A program made the position numbers and the translations under genes. Source: Bifidobacterium sp. ESL0732 (GTDB lineage Bacteria > Actinomycetota > Actinomycetes > Actinomycetales > Bifidobacteriaceae). Taken from it: 64,000 bases of DNA. Positions 1-8,295 of this stretch are shown here, piece after piece. Each line of letters begins with the position of its first letter. The stretch's first letter is position 1. The notes under the pieces are model-generated. The model saw only the letters and a list, made by a program, of their open reading frames with translations, ran no database searches and was not told the origin of the DNA. The DNA is taken from assembly GCF_029395535.1 (NCBI RefSeq), contig NZ_CP113920.1, forward strand, positions 2,323,642 through 2,387,641, written 5' to 3'.

Positions 1-976
1 CAGCAATGACGAACATCTTCAGCTTGCCGAGGCTGTCTGACATGAGACCGCCCAATACAGAGCACACCAAGTTGCCGATCGTGATAACCGTGGTCACCAC
101 CGCCATGCCCGCCGTCGCGGCCTTTAGCGTGCCATTGCCGTAATGGATGTAGTCCTGAAGCATATACAGCATGTATCCGGTGACGAGGAAGTACGAGCCG
201 ATAACGCAGAATCGAGAAGCGAAAGCCAGCCAGAAATCATGGGCTGCGGACGTGAAGAGCACGTCACGGGATTTCCCGCTGCTCTTTTCGGCAGCCTTGG
301 GCTGTTGCGCATCCGAAGCGCTCGACCATTCCTGGCGCTGTTCGGCGGTCAAGTCCTTTGTAGTGAAAGCATAAAGAACAGCCGCCAATGCGCAAATGAC
401 GCCGATGACAATATAGGAAATCGTTACGGAATTCACCTTGCCGACGATGATAACGCCTACCGTCATGCCTCCATAGCGAGCAACCCCCATGATGCCGGAC
501 ATGAGTCCACGACGATTCAGCGGGGTGCGTTCCGGAATGAATGCGCTCAAATTCACCTGAATCGTATTGAGCGGCCACATGCAGACAGCCCACGTCAGTG
601 TCAACATCCAGATTGACGAACTCCATGCCACAGGTAGCAGGAACACGAATGATAGAATGCCGCCAAGCAATATCCACAACTTACGCTTGCCGAACTTGGG
701 ATTCGTCTTGTCGGCGATCCATCCGGCAACAGGCTGGGCAATCATCGACGACAGCGCGCCAACGCTTGTCACGATGGCAAGCTGGCCCACGCGGTTGTTT
801 GCGCCGGCGATGTTATTGGCCTGGGTGGCAAGCAACACCTGGAGCACCCCTCCATAGACAATGCACAGTCCCAAATTGGCAAGGACGAACGCGATATACG
901 TCCATAAGCCTGGACTTTGCGGATTGTAAACACTTTCTTTCTCCTCAGACTGAACCAGTTCCGAAGTTGTATCCAT
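1..976 (-). CDS. MFS sugar transporter (C-terminus cut by window edge)
   Basis: This is a partial gene: the frame is open to the left window edge. The N-terminus reads MDTTSELVQSEEKESVY, followed by a hydrophobic segment (LWTYIAFVLANLGLCIVYGG) and, about 90 residues in, AGWIADKTNPKFGKRK, which is the cytoplasmic loop 2-3 signature of major facilitator / glycoside-type permeases. The ATG at 974-976 is preceded by an AGGAG ribosome site. It diverges from the alpha-galactosidase and both promoters carry the same operator, so it probably imports an alpha-galactoside such as raffinose or melibiose. Family call is firm; substrate is inferred from context only. Confidence 0.85.
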   Translation of the reverse strand, partial: MDTTSELVQSEEKESVYNPQSPGLWTYIAFVLANLGLCIVYGGVLQVLLATQANNIAGANNRVGQLAIVTSVGALSSMIAQPVAGWIADKTNPKFGKRKLWILLGGILSFVFLLPVAWSSSIWMLTLTWAVCMWPLNTIQVNLSAFIPERTPLNRRGLMSGIMGVARYGGMTVGVIIVGKVNSVTISYIVIGVICALAAVLYAFTTKDLTAEQRQEWSSASDAQQPKAAEKSSGKSRDVLFTSAAHDFWLAFASRFCVIGSYFLVTGYMLYMLQDYIHYGNGTLKAATAGMAVVTTVITIGNLVCSVLGGLMSDSLGKLKMFVIA

Positions 977-1010
977 GCGAATCTCCTTTGAGTAAGCAAC
1001 AAATTACAAT

Positions 1011-1026
1011 ATGTAACTGATTACAT
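1011..1026. promoter_or_regulatory. LacI-type operator in the transporter promoter
   Basis: The site ATGTAACTGATTACAT is a near palindrome (TGTAA-N4-TTACA). It lies just downstream of the -10 box of the leftward transporter promoter, where a repressor would block initiation. An identical 16-mer occurs at 1108-1123. Confidence 0.8.
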
Positions 1027-1030
1027 TCAC

Positions 1031-1059
1031 AGTAAAGCAGTAAGCAAAGAATATGTCAA
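1031..1059 (-). promoter_or_regulatory. Predicted promoter of the MFS transporter
   Basis: Read leftwards there is a perfect -35 hexamer TTGACA (1054-1059), a 17-nt spacer and a -10 like hexamer TTTACT (1031-1036). The operator at 1011-1026 covers the expected start site. Confidence 0.65.
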
Positions 1060-1071
1060 ATCGCCGATATT

Positions 1072-1100
1072 TTGTGTTTCTATCGAAATAAATGTACTAT
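1072..1100 (+). promoter_or_regulatory. Predicted promoter of the alpha-galactosidase
   Basis: A weak -35 (TTGTGT, 1072-1077) is separated by 17 nt from a -10 like hexamer TACTAT (1095-1100). The second operator starts 8 nt downstream, at the expected transcription start. Confidence 0.5.
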
Positions 1101-1107
1101 TCTAGAA

Positions 1108-1123
1108 ATGTAACTGATTACAT
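1108..1123. promoter_or_regulatory. LacI-type operator in the alpha-galactosidase promoter
   Basis: This is an exact copy of ATGTAACTGATTACAT from 1011-1026, located between the predicted -10 box and the gene. The two copies suggest that one regulator, most likely the LacI protein at 3379-4404, controls both divergent units. Confidence 0.8.
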
Positions 1124-1156
1124 ACTAATAAATAGATACCAACGAAGGAGTCTATC

Positions 1157-3295
1157 TTGACGTCATTGGAACATATCAAATTCGGCAACGACAAGGTGAC
1201 GTTGTCCATCGCGCACGCCCCCGATATCCCGCCGTATATCGAATATCTGCGTCATGCAGACGGAACATATTCAGACATCACAACATTCCAGAATCCTCAA
1301 TCGATTGTTCAGCTCGAAATGGATGGGCTGATGCAGGAGAATTTCGGATCGCGTTACTCCGAAACCTACGTGGGCAACGATCTGCGATATGCCAGTCACG
1401 AAATCGTAACCGACCACGACAAGTCAACGCTCAATGTGCACATGCGCAGCGAACATTACGGACTTGAAGTAACAGCCACGTTCACGGCTCCCAGCCAAGC
1501 TGCGGCGATCCAGGCGTCGGTGACCGTGAAGAACGCCGGCGATGAAGCCCACACGCTGACGGCGGTAAGCACGTGGTCCGCCTACGTGAATCTCGGAAAG
1601 AACAATCCCGATTCGTGGGAACTATACACAGCGGTTTCCGACTGGACGGCAGAAAATCGGTGGCGGCACGAAAACATCCGCGACTACGAGCTGGTCAAGC
1701 TGCTGAACGTCGATTCGTCATCGCTGACGCAGGGCACACTCTCAGCCACAATCACACCTGCCGGCGCGACCATGACGAGATCTTCGAGCACCAGTAGGTC
1801 CACAGGAAGCATCGAACCTGCCGGCGGCCTCGTTGATCGCGAAACAAACGACGCCGTGTTCTGGCAAATCGAAAACAACGGCCCCTGGCTCTACCAGGTT
1901 GGCGAGCGCGTCGACGGAGTGTATCTCGACCTTTACGGCCCCACCGATATCGAGCACCACTGGAGCGTTGACCTCAACCCCGGCGACAGCTGGAGCACGG
2001 TGACTGGCACGATAGCGGTTTCGGCGCAGGGCTTTGACGGTGCTGTCGACGAAATGACGCAATTCCGTCGCTTCTCCGTACGCAAGCACCCCGACCACGA
2101 GCATCTGCCGGTGATTTTCAACGATTACATGAACACCCTCATGGGAGACCCGACAACCGAACGCGAGATTCCGCTGATCGACTCCGCCGCAAAGGCGGGA
2201 GCCGAATATTATTGCATCGATTGCGGCTGGTACGACGACAGCGGTGACTGGTGGCCGTCGGTCGGCGAGTGGAACGAATCGAAAACCCGCTTCCCGAACG
2301 GCCTGGTCGAGTTGCTGGACCACATTCGAGATAAGGGCATGAAACCTGGCATCTGGCTTGAACCGGAAGCCATCGGAGTCAATAGCCCCATGGCGCAAAA
2401 GCTGCCGGAAGCCGCATTCCTGCAAAGAAACGGGCAACGGTTGAAAACCCATATGAGGTACATGCTCGACCTGCGCAACGATGCCGCCGTGGATCATCTG
2501 AATGCAGTGGTCGACCGTCTGGTGGGGACACTCGGCATCAGGTTCTTCAAATTCGACTATAACGTGAATACCGGTGCCGGCACCAGCTATGACGCGCCGA
2601 GCAGAGGCGAGGGCCAACTAGAGACGTCGAAAGCGTATCTGAAATGGGTTGATTCCCTGCTTGACCGTTACCCGGAACTGACCATCGAAACCTGCTCGTC
2701 CGGAGCAATGCGATCCGATTGGGCCACACTTTCGCACAGCCAGTTGCAATCGACGAGCGACCAGCAGGATTATCTGCAATATGCGAATATCGCTGCCGCC
2801 GCCCCGCTCATGATGCTTCCCGAGCAATGCGGCAATTGGGCATACCCGAATGAGACGATGACGCTCGCAGAAACTGAATATACGATGCTGTGCGGCATGG
2901 TCGGGCGGTTGTATCTCTCCGGCTATCTGACGAAAATGCCTGTAGATCAGTTCGCTCTGGTGTCCAAGGGACTCGATGTCTACAAGAGCATTCGCAAGAC
3001 CATCAGTACGTCAGTTCCGTTCTGGCCGACCGATGTGCCGCAGTGGCGAGACAACATCGTCACATTCGGACTCAAAGCCGCTGATGGATCAGGACTGCTC
3101 GCGGTATGGAACAAGAACCACGATTCCCAAGCCTTCTCCTTGCAACTGCAGGGAGCAAACGCGAACTTCAGCTCCGTTGAGGAAATCTTCGGCGGCAAGG
3201 CGACCAGTACTTGGGATGCAAAGCAACAACGTCTCACTATCACGCCCACACAGGCCACGGGTCCGTTCGCCGCACTATTTGCCGTGCGCTACTAA
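1157..3295 (+). CDS. aga: Alpha-galactosidase, glycoside hydrolase family 36
   Basis: This 712-residue protein should hydrolyse terminal alpha-1,6-galactosyl residues from raffinose-family sugars or melibiose in the cytoplasm. The N-terminal half is a beta-supersandwich and the central part the catalytic barrel: WYDDSGDWWPSVGEW, WLEPEAIG, FKFDYN with the nucleophile Asp near residue 466, and CSSGAMRSD with the acid/base Asp near 520. Length matches the bacterial GH36 norm. The start is TTG, chosen because AAGGAG (1145-1150) sits 6 nt upstream and the product then begins MTSLEHIKFGND. No signal peptide is seen. It is divergent from the transporter and followed by the lacI-type gene. Confidence 0.93.
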   Translation: MTSLEHIKFGNDKVTLSIAHAPDIPPYIEYLRHADGTYSDITTFQNPQSIVQLEMDGLMQENFGSRYSETYVGNDLRYASHEIVTDHDKSTLNVHMRSEHYGLEVTATFTAPSQAAAIQASVTVKNAGDEAHTLTAVSTWSAYVNLGKNNPDSWELYTAVSDWTAENRWRHENIRDYELVKLLNVDSSSLTQGTLSATITPAGATMTRSSSTSRSTGSIEPAGGLVDRETNDAVFWQIENNGPWLYQVGERVDGVYLDLYGPTDIEHHWSVDLNPGDSWSTVTGTIAVSAQGFDGAVDEMTQFRRFSVRKHPDHEHLPVIFNDYMNTLMGDPTTEREIPLIDSAAKAGAEYYCIDCGWYDDSGDWWPSVGEWNESKTRFPNGLVELLDHIRDKGMKPGIWLEPEAIGVNSPMAQKLPEAAFLQRNGQRLKTHMRYMLDLRNDAAVDHLNAVVDRLVGTLGIRFFKFDYNVNTGAGTSYDAPSRGEGQLETSKAYLKWVDSLLDRYPELTIETCSSGAMRSDWATLSHSQLQSTSDQQDYLQYANIAAAAPLMMLPEQCGNWAYPNETMTLAETEYTMLCGMVGRLYLSGYLTKMPVDQFALVSKGLDVYKSIRKTISTSVPFWPTDVPQWRDNIVTFGLKAADGSGLLAVWNKNHDSQAFSLQLQGANANFSSVEEIFGGKATSTWDAKQQRLTITPTQATGPFAALFAVRY

Positions 3296-3328
3296 GTAAC
3301 GGACTCCGCCGCACGGGTGGAGGAGTGC

Positions 3329-3378
3329 ATATATAATCCTTCTCAGGGAAGATGCATTCCAGGAGAAGGATTATATAT
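3329..3378 (+). promoter_or_regulatory. Long inverted repeat covering the lacI ribosome site
   Basis: Arms 3329-3344 (ATATATAATCCTTCTC) and 3363-3378 (GAGAAGGATTATATAT) are perfect 16-bp complements separated by 18 nt. The loop contains a further short GGAA/TTCC pairing. The right arm includes the ribosome site GAAGGA and ends one base before the ATG of the regulator, so the RNA hairpin would hide the site. It may instead be a palindromic protein-binding site; no T-run follows, which argues against a terminator. Confidence 0.65.
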
Positions 3379-4404
3379 ATGCCTCAAGGCTTCAATGGGT
3401 TACCTTCGATGAAGGACGTGGCTCGACTTGCCGGCGTTTCAACGGCGACGGTCTCACGTTATTTCAATAGCCCAGAAAAAGTTAGCGAGCATACCCGCTC
3501 AAGGCTCGAAACCGCAATTAATCAGTTGAATTATCAGCCCAATCTCATTGCGCGCGCATTTTCAACAGGCTCGAATCACTGCATCTGCGTATTGACCGAC
3601 AACACGACACTTCTAGGGTTCTCCAGCGTTCTCGGCAGCATCATGGAACAGGCGAAGCTCTTGGGCTATGCCCTCAATATCACTTTGCTGGAATCGGACC
3701 ATCCGGCAACGATGCTGGATACCATGCACCAAATCGAGTTAATCAGCCCCGAAGGCTTGATACTGATAGCCTTCGACCAAATCGGTACTGCCGCTTTGCC
3801 ATATCTGCCAAGCAATATTCCATCAATTGCCATTACACCCGACTTAACGGATACGACTCTCAATCAGATTTCGCTAGCCGCATTTTATGGCGGATATTCG
3901 CTTACCACCTATCTTCTTAAACTCGGACATCGTACCGTCTATCACGTCTCGGTTCCTACGAATCAGGGTGGACGAAGCCGTCAGGCCGGGTGGCTTTTGG
4001 CCATGCAAGAGCACCATCTCATTGCTCCAGCGCCGATTAAGGCTACATGGAGCCCCACCACGGGGTATCACATTGGCAAGCAGTTAGCCGCAATCGACGA
4101 CGCAACGGCCATTTTCGTCGGCAATGATGAAATCGCCATCGGCGTCATCGGAGGATTGCAGGACGCCGGCAAGAAGATTCCGGAAGACGTCAGTGTCGTA
4201 GGATTCGACGATCATCCTCTTGCCCAAGTCATTGTTCCTCAGCTGACCACCTATCACATGCGCTTCGCCGACGCCGGTAAGCGAGCCATCACATCATTGC
4301 ATGAACTCATTACCGGTGGGGCGAAAAGCAAGACAGCGGAACCTCTCAAACTCGAATTACGCGGAAACGTGATCCTGCGGAAATCAGCACAGGCGCCGCG
4401 CTGA
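3379..4404 (+). CDS. LacI-family transcriptional repressor
   Basis: The protein is 341 residues. An N-terminal LacI helix-turn-helix (SMKDVARLAGVSTATVSRYF) is followed by the hinge helix (ETAINQLNYQPNLIARAFS) and a periplasmic-binding-protein-like ligand domain ending in VSVVGFDDHPLAQVIVPQL, the usual LacI/GalR signature. An upstream in-frame ATG at 3352 exists, but the one at 3379 has the better ribosome site (AGGAGAAGGA, about 8 nt away). It probably represses the flanking transporter and alpha-galactosidase through the paired TGTAA-N4-TTACA sites. A weak stem (CGCCGC/GCGGCG, 4394-4422) overlaps its stop codon and could help end transcription. Confidence 0.92.
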   Translation: MPQGFNGLPSMKDVARLAGVSTATVSRYFNSPEKVSEHTRSRLETAINQLNYQPNLIARAFSTGSNHCICVLTDNTTLLGFSSVLGSIMEQAKLLGYALNITLLESDHPATMLDTMHQIELISPEGLILIAFDQIGTAALPYLPSNIPSIAITPDLTDTTLNQISLAAFYGGYSLTTYLLKLGHRTVYHVSVPTNQGGRSRQAGWLLAMQEHHLIAPAPIKATWSPTTGYHIGKQLAAIDDATAIFVGNDEIAIGVIGGLQDAGKKIPEDVSVVGFDDHPLAQVIVPQLTTYHMRFADAGKRAITSLHELITGGAKSKTAEPLKLELRGNVILRKSAQAPR

Positions 4405-4659
4405 TTTTCGTTTGCTGCGGCGACTTAATGGCCTCCCTCATCGGGAATGCACGTTTCTTGCATTGCCATGAAAACCACATTTGGGTTATAGGCTGAAATA
4501 ATTAATTTCGCCAACATCGCCTTACCGATGATGCCCCGTCATGCTTACGTGGCCAAAAGCAGTTCAGCACCATACGACATATATTCAAAGGCCGCACACA
4601 GAGCTCGCACTCTCCCACTGGGTATCCTGCCGTCGTAAACCACAGCTTAGACTACCTTG

Positions 4660-4941
4660 CTATTGACGGTTCCATTCCTTGTAGACCTGGCTGCGGTGCT
4701 GCACGTCCAGCGCGAGGATGACCAGCTCGCCGCGCCTGATGTCGAGAATCACGCGCCAATCGCCAACCCTGTAGCGCCACAGCCCCTTCAACGGGCCGGA
4801 AAGCGCTTTGCACGGCTTGGTGGGATCGTCCAGGGACGCGAGCCTGTTCAAATCGCGCAGCACCTGCGCGGCGACCGTTTTGTCGAGTTTCTTCAGCGAT
4901 TTGAGAAATCTTCTGGTAGCCCTCAGCTCCCACGGGTTCAC
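4660..4941 (-). CDS. RelE/ParE-superfamily toxin
   Basis: This 93-residue basic protein has the fold signature of RelE-type mRNA interferases: RATRRFLKSLKKLDKTV near the N-terminus, a central PCKALSGPLKGLWRYRVGDW and RVILDIRRGELVILALDVQH, and a C-terminal HRSQVYKEW. In the family, such proteins cut mRNA on the ribosome or act on gyrase. It overlaps the upstream antitoxin by four bases (ATGA), the normal coupled arrangement. The motif GLWRYRVGDWRVI is typical of the RelE branch, but the exact target cannot be told. Confidence 0.88.
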   Translation of the reverse strand: MNPWELRATRRFLKSLKKLDKTVAAQVLRDLNRLASLDDPTKPCKALSGPLKGLWRYRVGDWRVILDIRRGELVILALDVQHRSQVYKEWNRQ

Positions 4942-5189
4942 GCGCCGATGTCCTTACGTTCCAGCCCTAGGTAGCCCAGCGTCTCGTCAAGGCCGTAGGT
5001 CGGCAGTGCTCCGTTGCGCGCACGCTCCGCCTCGTCGGCGATGGCGTACTCGTACTCAAGCCGGTCGATGTTGTCCTCCACCGATTCGCGCACGTAGTAG
5101 CTCGCGGGCCGGCCCGTCGATGACGAAAGCCGGTCAATGCGCTGCTTGAGGGCCGCAGGGAGCCTCACACTCAATACGTTCGAAGTCAT
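4938..5189 (-). CDS. Ribbon-helix-helix antitoxin of the RelE pair
   Basis: The protein is 83 residues. The N-terminus MTSNVLSVRLPAALKQRIDR is a ribbon-helix-helix DNA-binding strand and helix; the C-terminal part (DEAERARNGALPTYGLDETL) is the acidic arm expected to wrap the toxin. An in-frame ATG lies upstream at 5225, but it would add residues with no family resemblance. The start at 5189 has no convincing ribosome site, so it may be translated from a very short or absent leader. It probably represses its own operon through the palindrome just upstream. Confidence 0.82.
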   Translation of the reverse strand: MTSNVLSVRLPAALKQRIDRLSSSTGRPASYYVRESVEDNIDRLEYEYAIADEAERARNGALPTYGLDETLGYLGLERKDIGA

Positions 5190-5204
5190 GTAAACATGTA
5201 TACA
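5187..5204. promoter_or_regulatory. Candidate antitoxin operator
   Basis: The sequence at the antitoxin start contains two CATGTA copies 8 nt apart (5187 and 5195), the second merging into the palindrome TGTATACA (5197-5204). Short repeated half-sites at the start of the operon are normal for autoregulated ribbon-helix-helix antitoxins. The assignment is inferred from position. Confidence 0.45.
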
Positions 5205-5406
5205 CCTATGTGCGTTCCTGCGCAAATGAATCAGCGTTCGGCGTCATGCCCTTTGAACACCTCTTAAAGCGTGAGACATGGACCTCCCAAGCTATTTTTC
5301 CAGACAACGTACACTTCGACGGTTTGCAAATCTTCCAGATGAACTCTGCGATTTGCCAAACACTATATCTGTGCCACCTACGACAGAGCTGAGCTGGAAG
5401 TAAAAT

Positions 5407-5982
5407 TCACTTCCGCTCGGGGAACGTGCGGATTTGCGGGGGCTGGTAGGTGGCGGCGAAACGGGTGATCTCGTCGACCGAATCGGTGACCAGCAGCTTC
5501 GCGCGGTCAGCCGCGGTGAGGAAACCGGCCGAGACCATGCTGTCGAACATCTGCGCAAGCGGCTGCCAGTAGCCGTCGAGGTCAAAGAGCACGCAGGGCT
5601 TGTTATTCAGACCAATTCGCGACGACGAAAACGCCTCCGCAATCTCCTCGAGCGTGCCGGGGCCGCCCGGAAAAGCGATCAACACATCGCCCAGCTCCAT
5701 CATGCGGCGCTTGCGCACGTCCATGTCGTCGACGACCTCCATCGTCGTCAGACCCGTGGCGCCGGCGTTGCGGTCGATGAGCATCTGCGGCATGATGCCG
5801 TGGACCTTGCCGCCACCGTCGAGCACCGCCTGCGCGACCGTGCCCATCAGCCCGACGCCGCCACCGCCGTAGACCAGCTCGCCGTCGTTTAGCCCGGCGA
5901 TCCACTTGCCGAGCCGCGCAGCCGCAGCCGCATACTTCGGATCGTTGCCACTAGCCGCGCCGCAATACACCGTGATCTTCAT
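5407..5982 (-). CDS. LOG-family protein (TIGR00730-type nucleotide phosphoribohydrolase)
   Basis: The product is 191 residues, a Rossmann-like LOG protein. Key motif PGGPGTLEEIAEAFSSSRIG matches the family's PGGxGTxxE active site; GGGGVGLMG near residues 45-53 is the nucleotide-binding loop. Family members cleave the ribose from AMP-type cytokinin precursors; bacterial roles outside plant-associated species are uncertain. The start at 5982 (MKITVYCG) has AAAGGAG 6 nt upstream, so an upstream ATG that adds 14 residues is rejected. It stands alone on the minus strand. Confidence 0.88.
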   Translation of the reverse strand: MKITVYCGAASGNDPKYAAAAARLGKWIAGLNDGELVYGGGGVGLMGTVAQAVLDGGGKVHGIMPQMLIDRNAGATGLTTMEVVDDMDVRKRRMMELGDVLIAFPGGPGTLEEIAEAFSSSRIGLNNKPCVLFDLDGYWQPLAQMFDSMVSAGFLTAADRAKLLVTDSVDEITRFAATYQPPQIRTFPERK

Positions 5983-6338
5983 CCCGTTCTCCTTTATCCT
6001 TACCTTCATTGACCGCCAAAACATGCTTTATGAGCGTTGTCATGCCCCACATTGCAGCCATTCACGTCTTAATAATACTTACCGCTGATGTCTATTGAAC
6101 GTCCTGTACATATAACACAGCGAATAATCCAGTAATCTTCCCATCAAAATGCTTCGACCGCTTTATATACCTATCGTCTCAAAACCGCCTCAAAAATCGT
6201 CCACGATACGAAACGAAGCCGATAAACCTTTCTCCCGTCACGCATACTGCCAATAAACGGCATTGCCGCATGATGTTGTCCACAAGATTTTGCGGCGCAC
6301 GCCGCGAAACCCACAAGGGGTAAACGAGAAGGGACAAA
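5983..6338. other. Intergenic region between LOG and reductase genes
   Basis: These 356 nt separate two divergent genes and should hold both promoters. A short GC hairpin (GCGGC/GCCGC, about 6292-6306) lies near the reductase start. I could not place -35/-10 elements with confidence, and saw no further gene. Confidence 0.4.
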
Positions 6339-7340
6339 ATGATGAAATACGGCATCATCGGTGCTGGAGCCATGGGATTCAGGTATGGCGTGCTGCTGCA
6401 AGAGCTGGCGCATCAGCCGGTGGATTACGTCGAGATCTGGGAGCCGAATCTCAAGAAGGTCAAGGAACAAGGCGGCGTCTACGTCTCGCGCGACCACGAA
6501 AACCGTCACCTCGTCAAAGCCAATATCTATTCGCCCGAGGAGTACGCAGCCAAGGGCGGCAATCCCGACCTCTGGATCATCATGGTCAAGCAGATGGATT
6601 TGCAAAACTACCTCACCCGTTGCGCCGACGCCGGCCTTTTCAAGGACCACCAAGTCGTCTTCAGCGCGATGAACGGCTGGGGCCACTTCGAAAAAATCCG
6701 CAAATACTTCCCCAAAGAGCGCATCTACGGGGGCACTGCAATGGTCGCGAGCGCCTTCAACGGCCCAGGCGACGTCGATTTCATCGGCAAGCCGGGCGCC
6801 GGCACGATGCACATCTGCGCGATGACCGAAGAGGTCACCCCGGTGGAAAAGGAATTCGTTGCCGACCTCGACAAGACCGGTTTCAACCCGCAGATCACCC
6901 AGAACTTCCGCGGTACCTGCATGGCCAAGGTCATCTTCAATTCGGTCATCAACTCGCTGTGCACGATGTACCAGATCACCATGGGCCAGTTCGTTTCGTA
7001 TCCCGGCTACAAGGAAATGGCCACGCAGCTGATCAACGAGGCCTACGACGCGCTCGAACGTTCCGGATTCCAGCCCATCCAGACAGGCGCCGAAGCCATC
7101 GAAGAGATCGATTACGTCAGCCGCGTCGCCAACCCGTTGCATTACCCGTCTATGTACCAAGACATGTCGAAGGGCCGCAAGACCGAGGTCGACTACATTA
7201 ACGGCTACATTGCTCGCGTCGGCCGCGAAAACGACTGCCCCTGCCGCGTCCAGGAATTCCTGACCCACGGAGTCCACGTCGCCGAACTCGCCTTCCAAAT
7301 CCACAAGAAGGAAGCCGAAGAAGCCACAGCCACAAAGTAA
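6339..7340 (+). CDS. Ketopantoate reductase-like dehydrogenase (ApbA/PanE family)
   Basis: The protein is 333 residues. It opens with MKYGIIGAGAMGFRYG, the Rossmann GxGxxG dinucleotide site, and continues with LWIIMVKQMDLQNYL (the VK motif before the substrate cleft) and an all-helical C-terminal half (GTCMAKVIFNSVINSLCTMY, carrying the lysine and asparagine expected at the active site). PanE reduces 2-dehydropantoate to pantoate for coenzyme A synthesis, but the family also includes other 2-oxoacid reductases, so the substrate is open. The ribosome site is AGAAGGGA. A strong terminator follows. Confidence 0.85.
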   Translation: MMKYGIIGAGAMGFRYGVLLQELAHQPVDYVEIWEPNLKKVKEQGGVYVSRDHENRHLVKANIYSPEEYAAKGGNPDLWIIMVKQMDLQNYLTRCADAGLFKDHQVVFSAMNGWGHFEKIRKYFPKERIYGGTAMVASAFNGPGDVDFIGKPGAGTMHICAMTEEVTPVEKEFVADLDKTGFNPQITQNFRGTCMAKVIFNSVINSLCTMYQITMGQFVSYPGYKEMATQLINEAYDALERSGFQPIQTGAEAIEEIDYVSRVANPLHYPSMYQDMSKGRKTEVDYINGYIARVGRENDCPCRVQEFLTHGVHVAELAFQIHKKEAEEATATK

Positions 7341-7393
7341 CCAGTTTCGATAACAGGGAATCAGCTATTTAAGGCTGACCAAACTCGTTAGCA

Positions 7394-7445
7394 CGTTGAA
7401 AGCGACGATTGAGATTCTCAAAACGTCGCTTTCAACGCGTTTTTA
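7394..7445 (+). terminator. Rho-independent terminator after the reductase
   Basis: The stem pairs 7394-7407 (CGTTGAAAGCGACG) perfectly with 7424-7437, with a 16-nt loop, followed by CGTTTTTAT. This is a strong intrinsic terminator for the rightward gene. Confidence 0.9.
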
Positions 7446-7498
7446 TATCTGTATGACAAACGACATAGCTAACTTTTATACTCTAAAGACGCAGTCTC

Positions 7499-7951
7499 CT
7501 AGCCGATGAAGACCAAAGCGCCGAGGCTCAGCGCGAAAACGAAGCAAACCGGGGTATATAGCCGCGTATCCCAGTAAGCGAAAACCGTGTCACGTTCGCG
7601 CTTGAAGATGCCGACCACATTGGTTTCGCCGATGAAACGGACAAAGAACACGAGCGTTGCCACGCCAAGCAGCACGCGCACGACGATGTTCGGGCTCACC
7701 CAGTCCCAAATAAGCAGCGTTATCTGCACCACGAAGCAGAAGACCACACCCCACGCGGCCCAAGCCGGCGGCTGATCCCCTGCCTTGACGTGCATCAGAT
7801 GCGGCTTGTAGTTGTGCTTGTATGCAGGCAGCACGTATTCGGTCAGTTTCGTCCCGCCGCAAGCCCAGTAAGCGTGCACCGAAAGGATGGCCAGACTCAT
7901 CACGATATCGAGCACGATAAGGATATGTTTCAGCAATTCCATACGTTCCAT
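7499..7951 (-). CDS. DUF3995-type membrane protein
   Basis: A 150-residue membrane protein with four predicted helices: HILIVLDIVMSLAILSVHAYW, AAWGVVFCFVVQITLLIWDW, VVRVLLGVATLVFFVRFIG and TPVCFVFALSLGALVFIG. The WACGGTKLTEYVLP segment after helix 1 and the GETN..GIFKRERDTVFAYWDTRLYTP loop match the DUF3995 pattern as I remember it. Function is unknown. Two starts are possible, 7951 or 7942; the latter has a weak GGAA. It is monocistronic and converges on the reductase across the terminator. Confidence 0.75.
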   Translation of the reverse strand: MERMELLKHILIVLDIVMSLAILSVHAYWACGGTKLTEYVLPAYKHNYKPHLMHVKAGDQPPAWAAWGVVFCFVVQITLLIWDWVSPNIVVRVLLGVATLVFFVRFIGETNVVGIFKRERDTVFAYWDTRLYTPVCFVFALSLGALVFIG

Positions 7952-8295
7952 GCTATCGTAATCGAAAATTCAGCCCTCTCACTTTCTGTGATGAAGTTGC
8001 CAAAACAGTTGAGATACAGCAAAATCATCAATGACTTAAAATCCCACAAACCCTTCTGCCAGCAAGGATTAAAAGAACTCTGCAGCTATCGTTTTCAATC
8101 ATCACCCATTCACCAACTGTGATAAGTCTTTTGCGATAACACAAGGCGGCTCAAACTTTGCCTCATCAGAGCAGAGTGCACAAATAGTCCGCCAAAATCG
8201 GTCTGAAATTGGCGGATTATCGATATCAAAATAGGCCAAGGATGAACAGTTTAGAACACTAGTAGGCGCTCAAAAACCATTCAGCCCCTAAGCAT
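7952..8295. other. Intergenic region with a short inverted repeat
   Basis: These 344 nt carry the promoter region of the DUF3995 gene and the 3' side of the C-S lyase gene. An 8-bp inverted repeat TCCGCCAA/TTGGCGGA (8188-8195 and 8209-8216) lies downstream of the lyase and may act as a weak terminator, though no clear T-run follows on either strand. No gene is visible. Confidence 0.4.

Noticed and set aside
1742..2617. A 291-codon minus-strand frame within the alpha-galactosidase gene
   Set aside because: It is antisense to the GH36 catalytic domain and lacks any domain signature.
6171..7304. A 377-codon minus-strand frame opposite the reductase
   Set aside because: It is an antisense shadow; the plus strand carries the Rossmann and active-site motifs.
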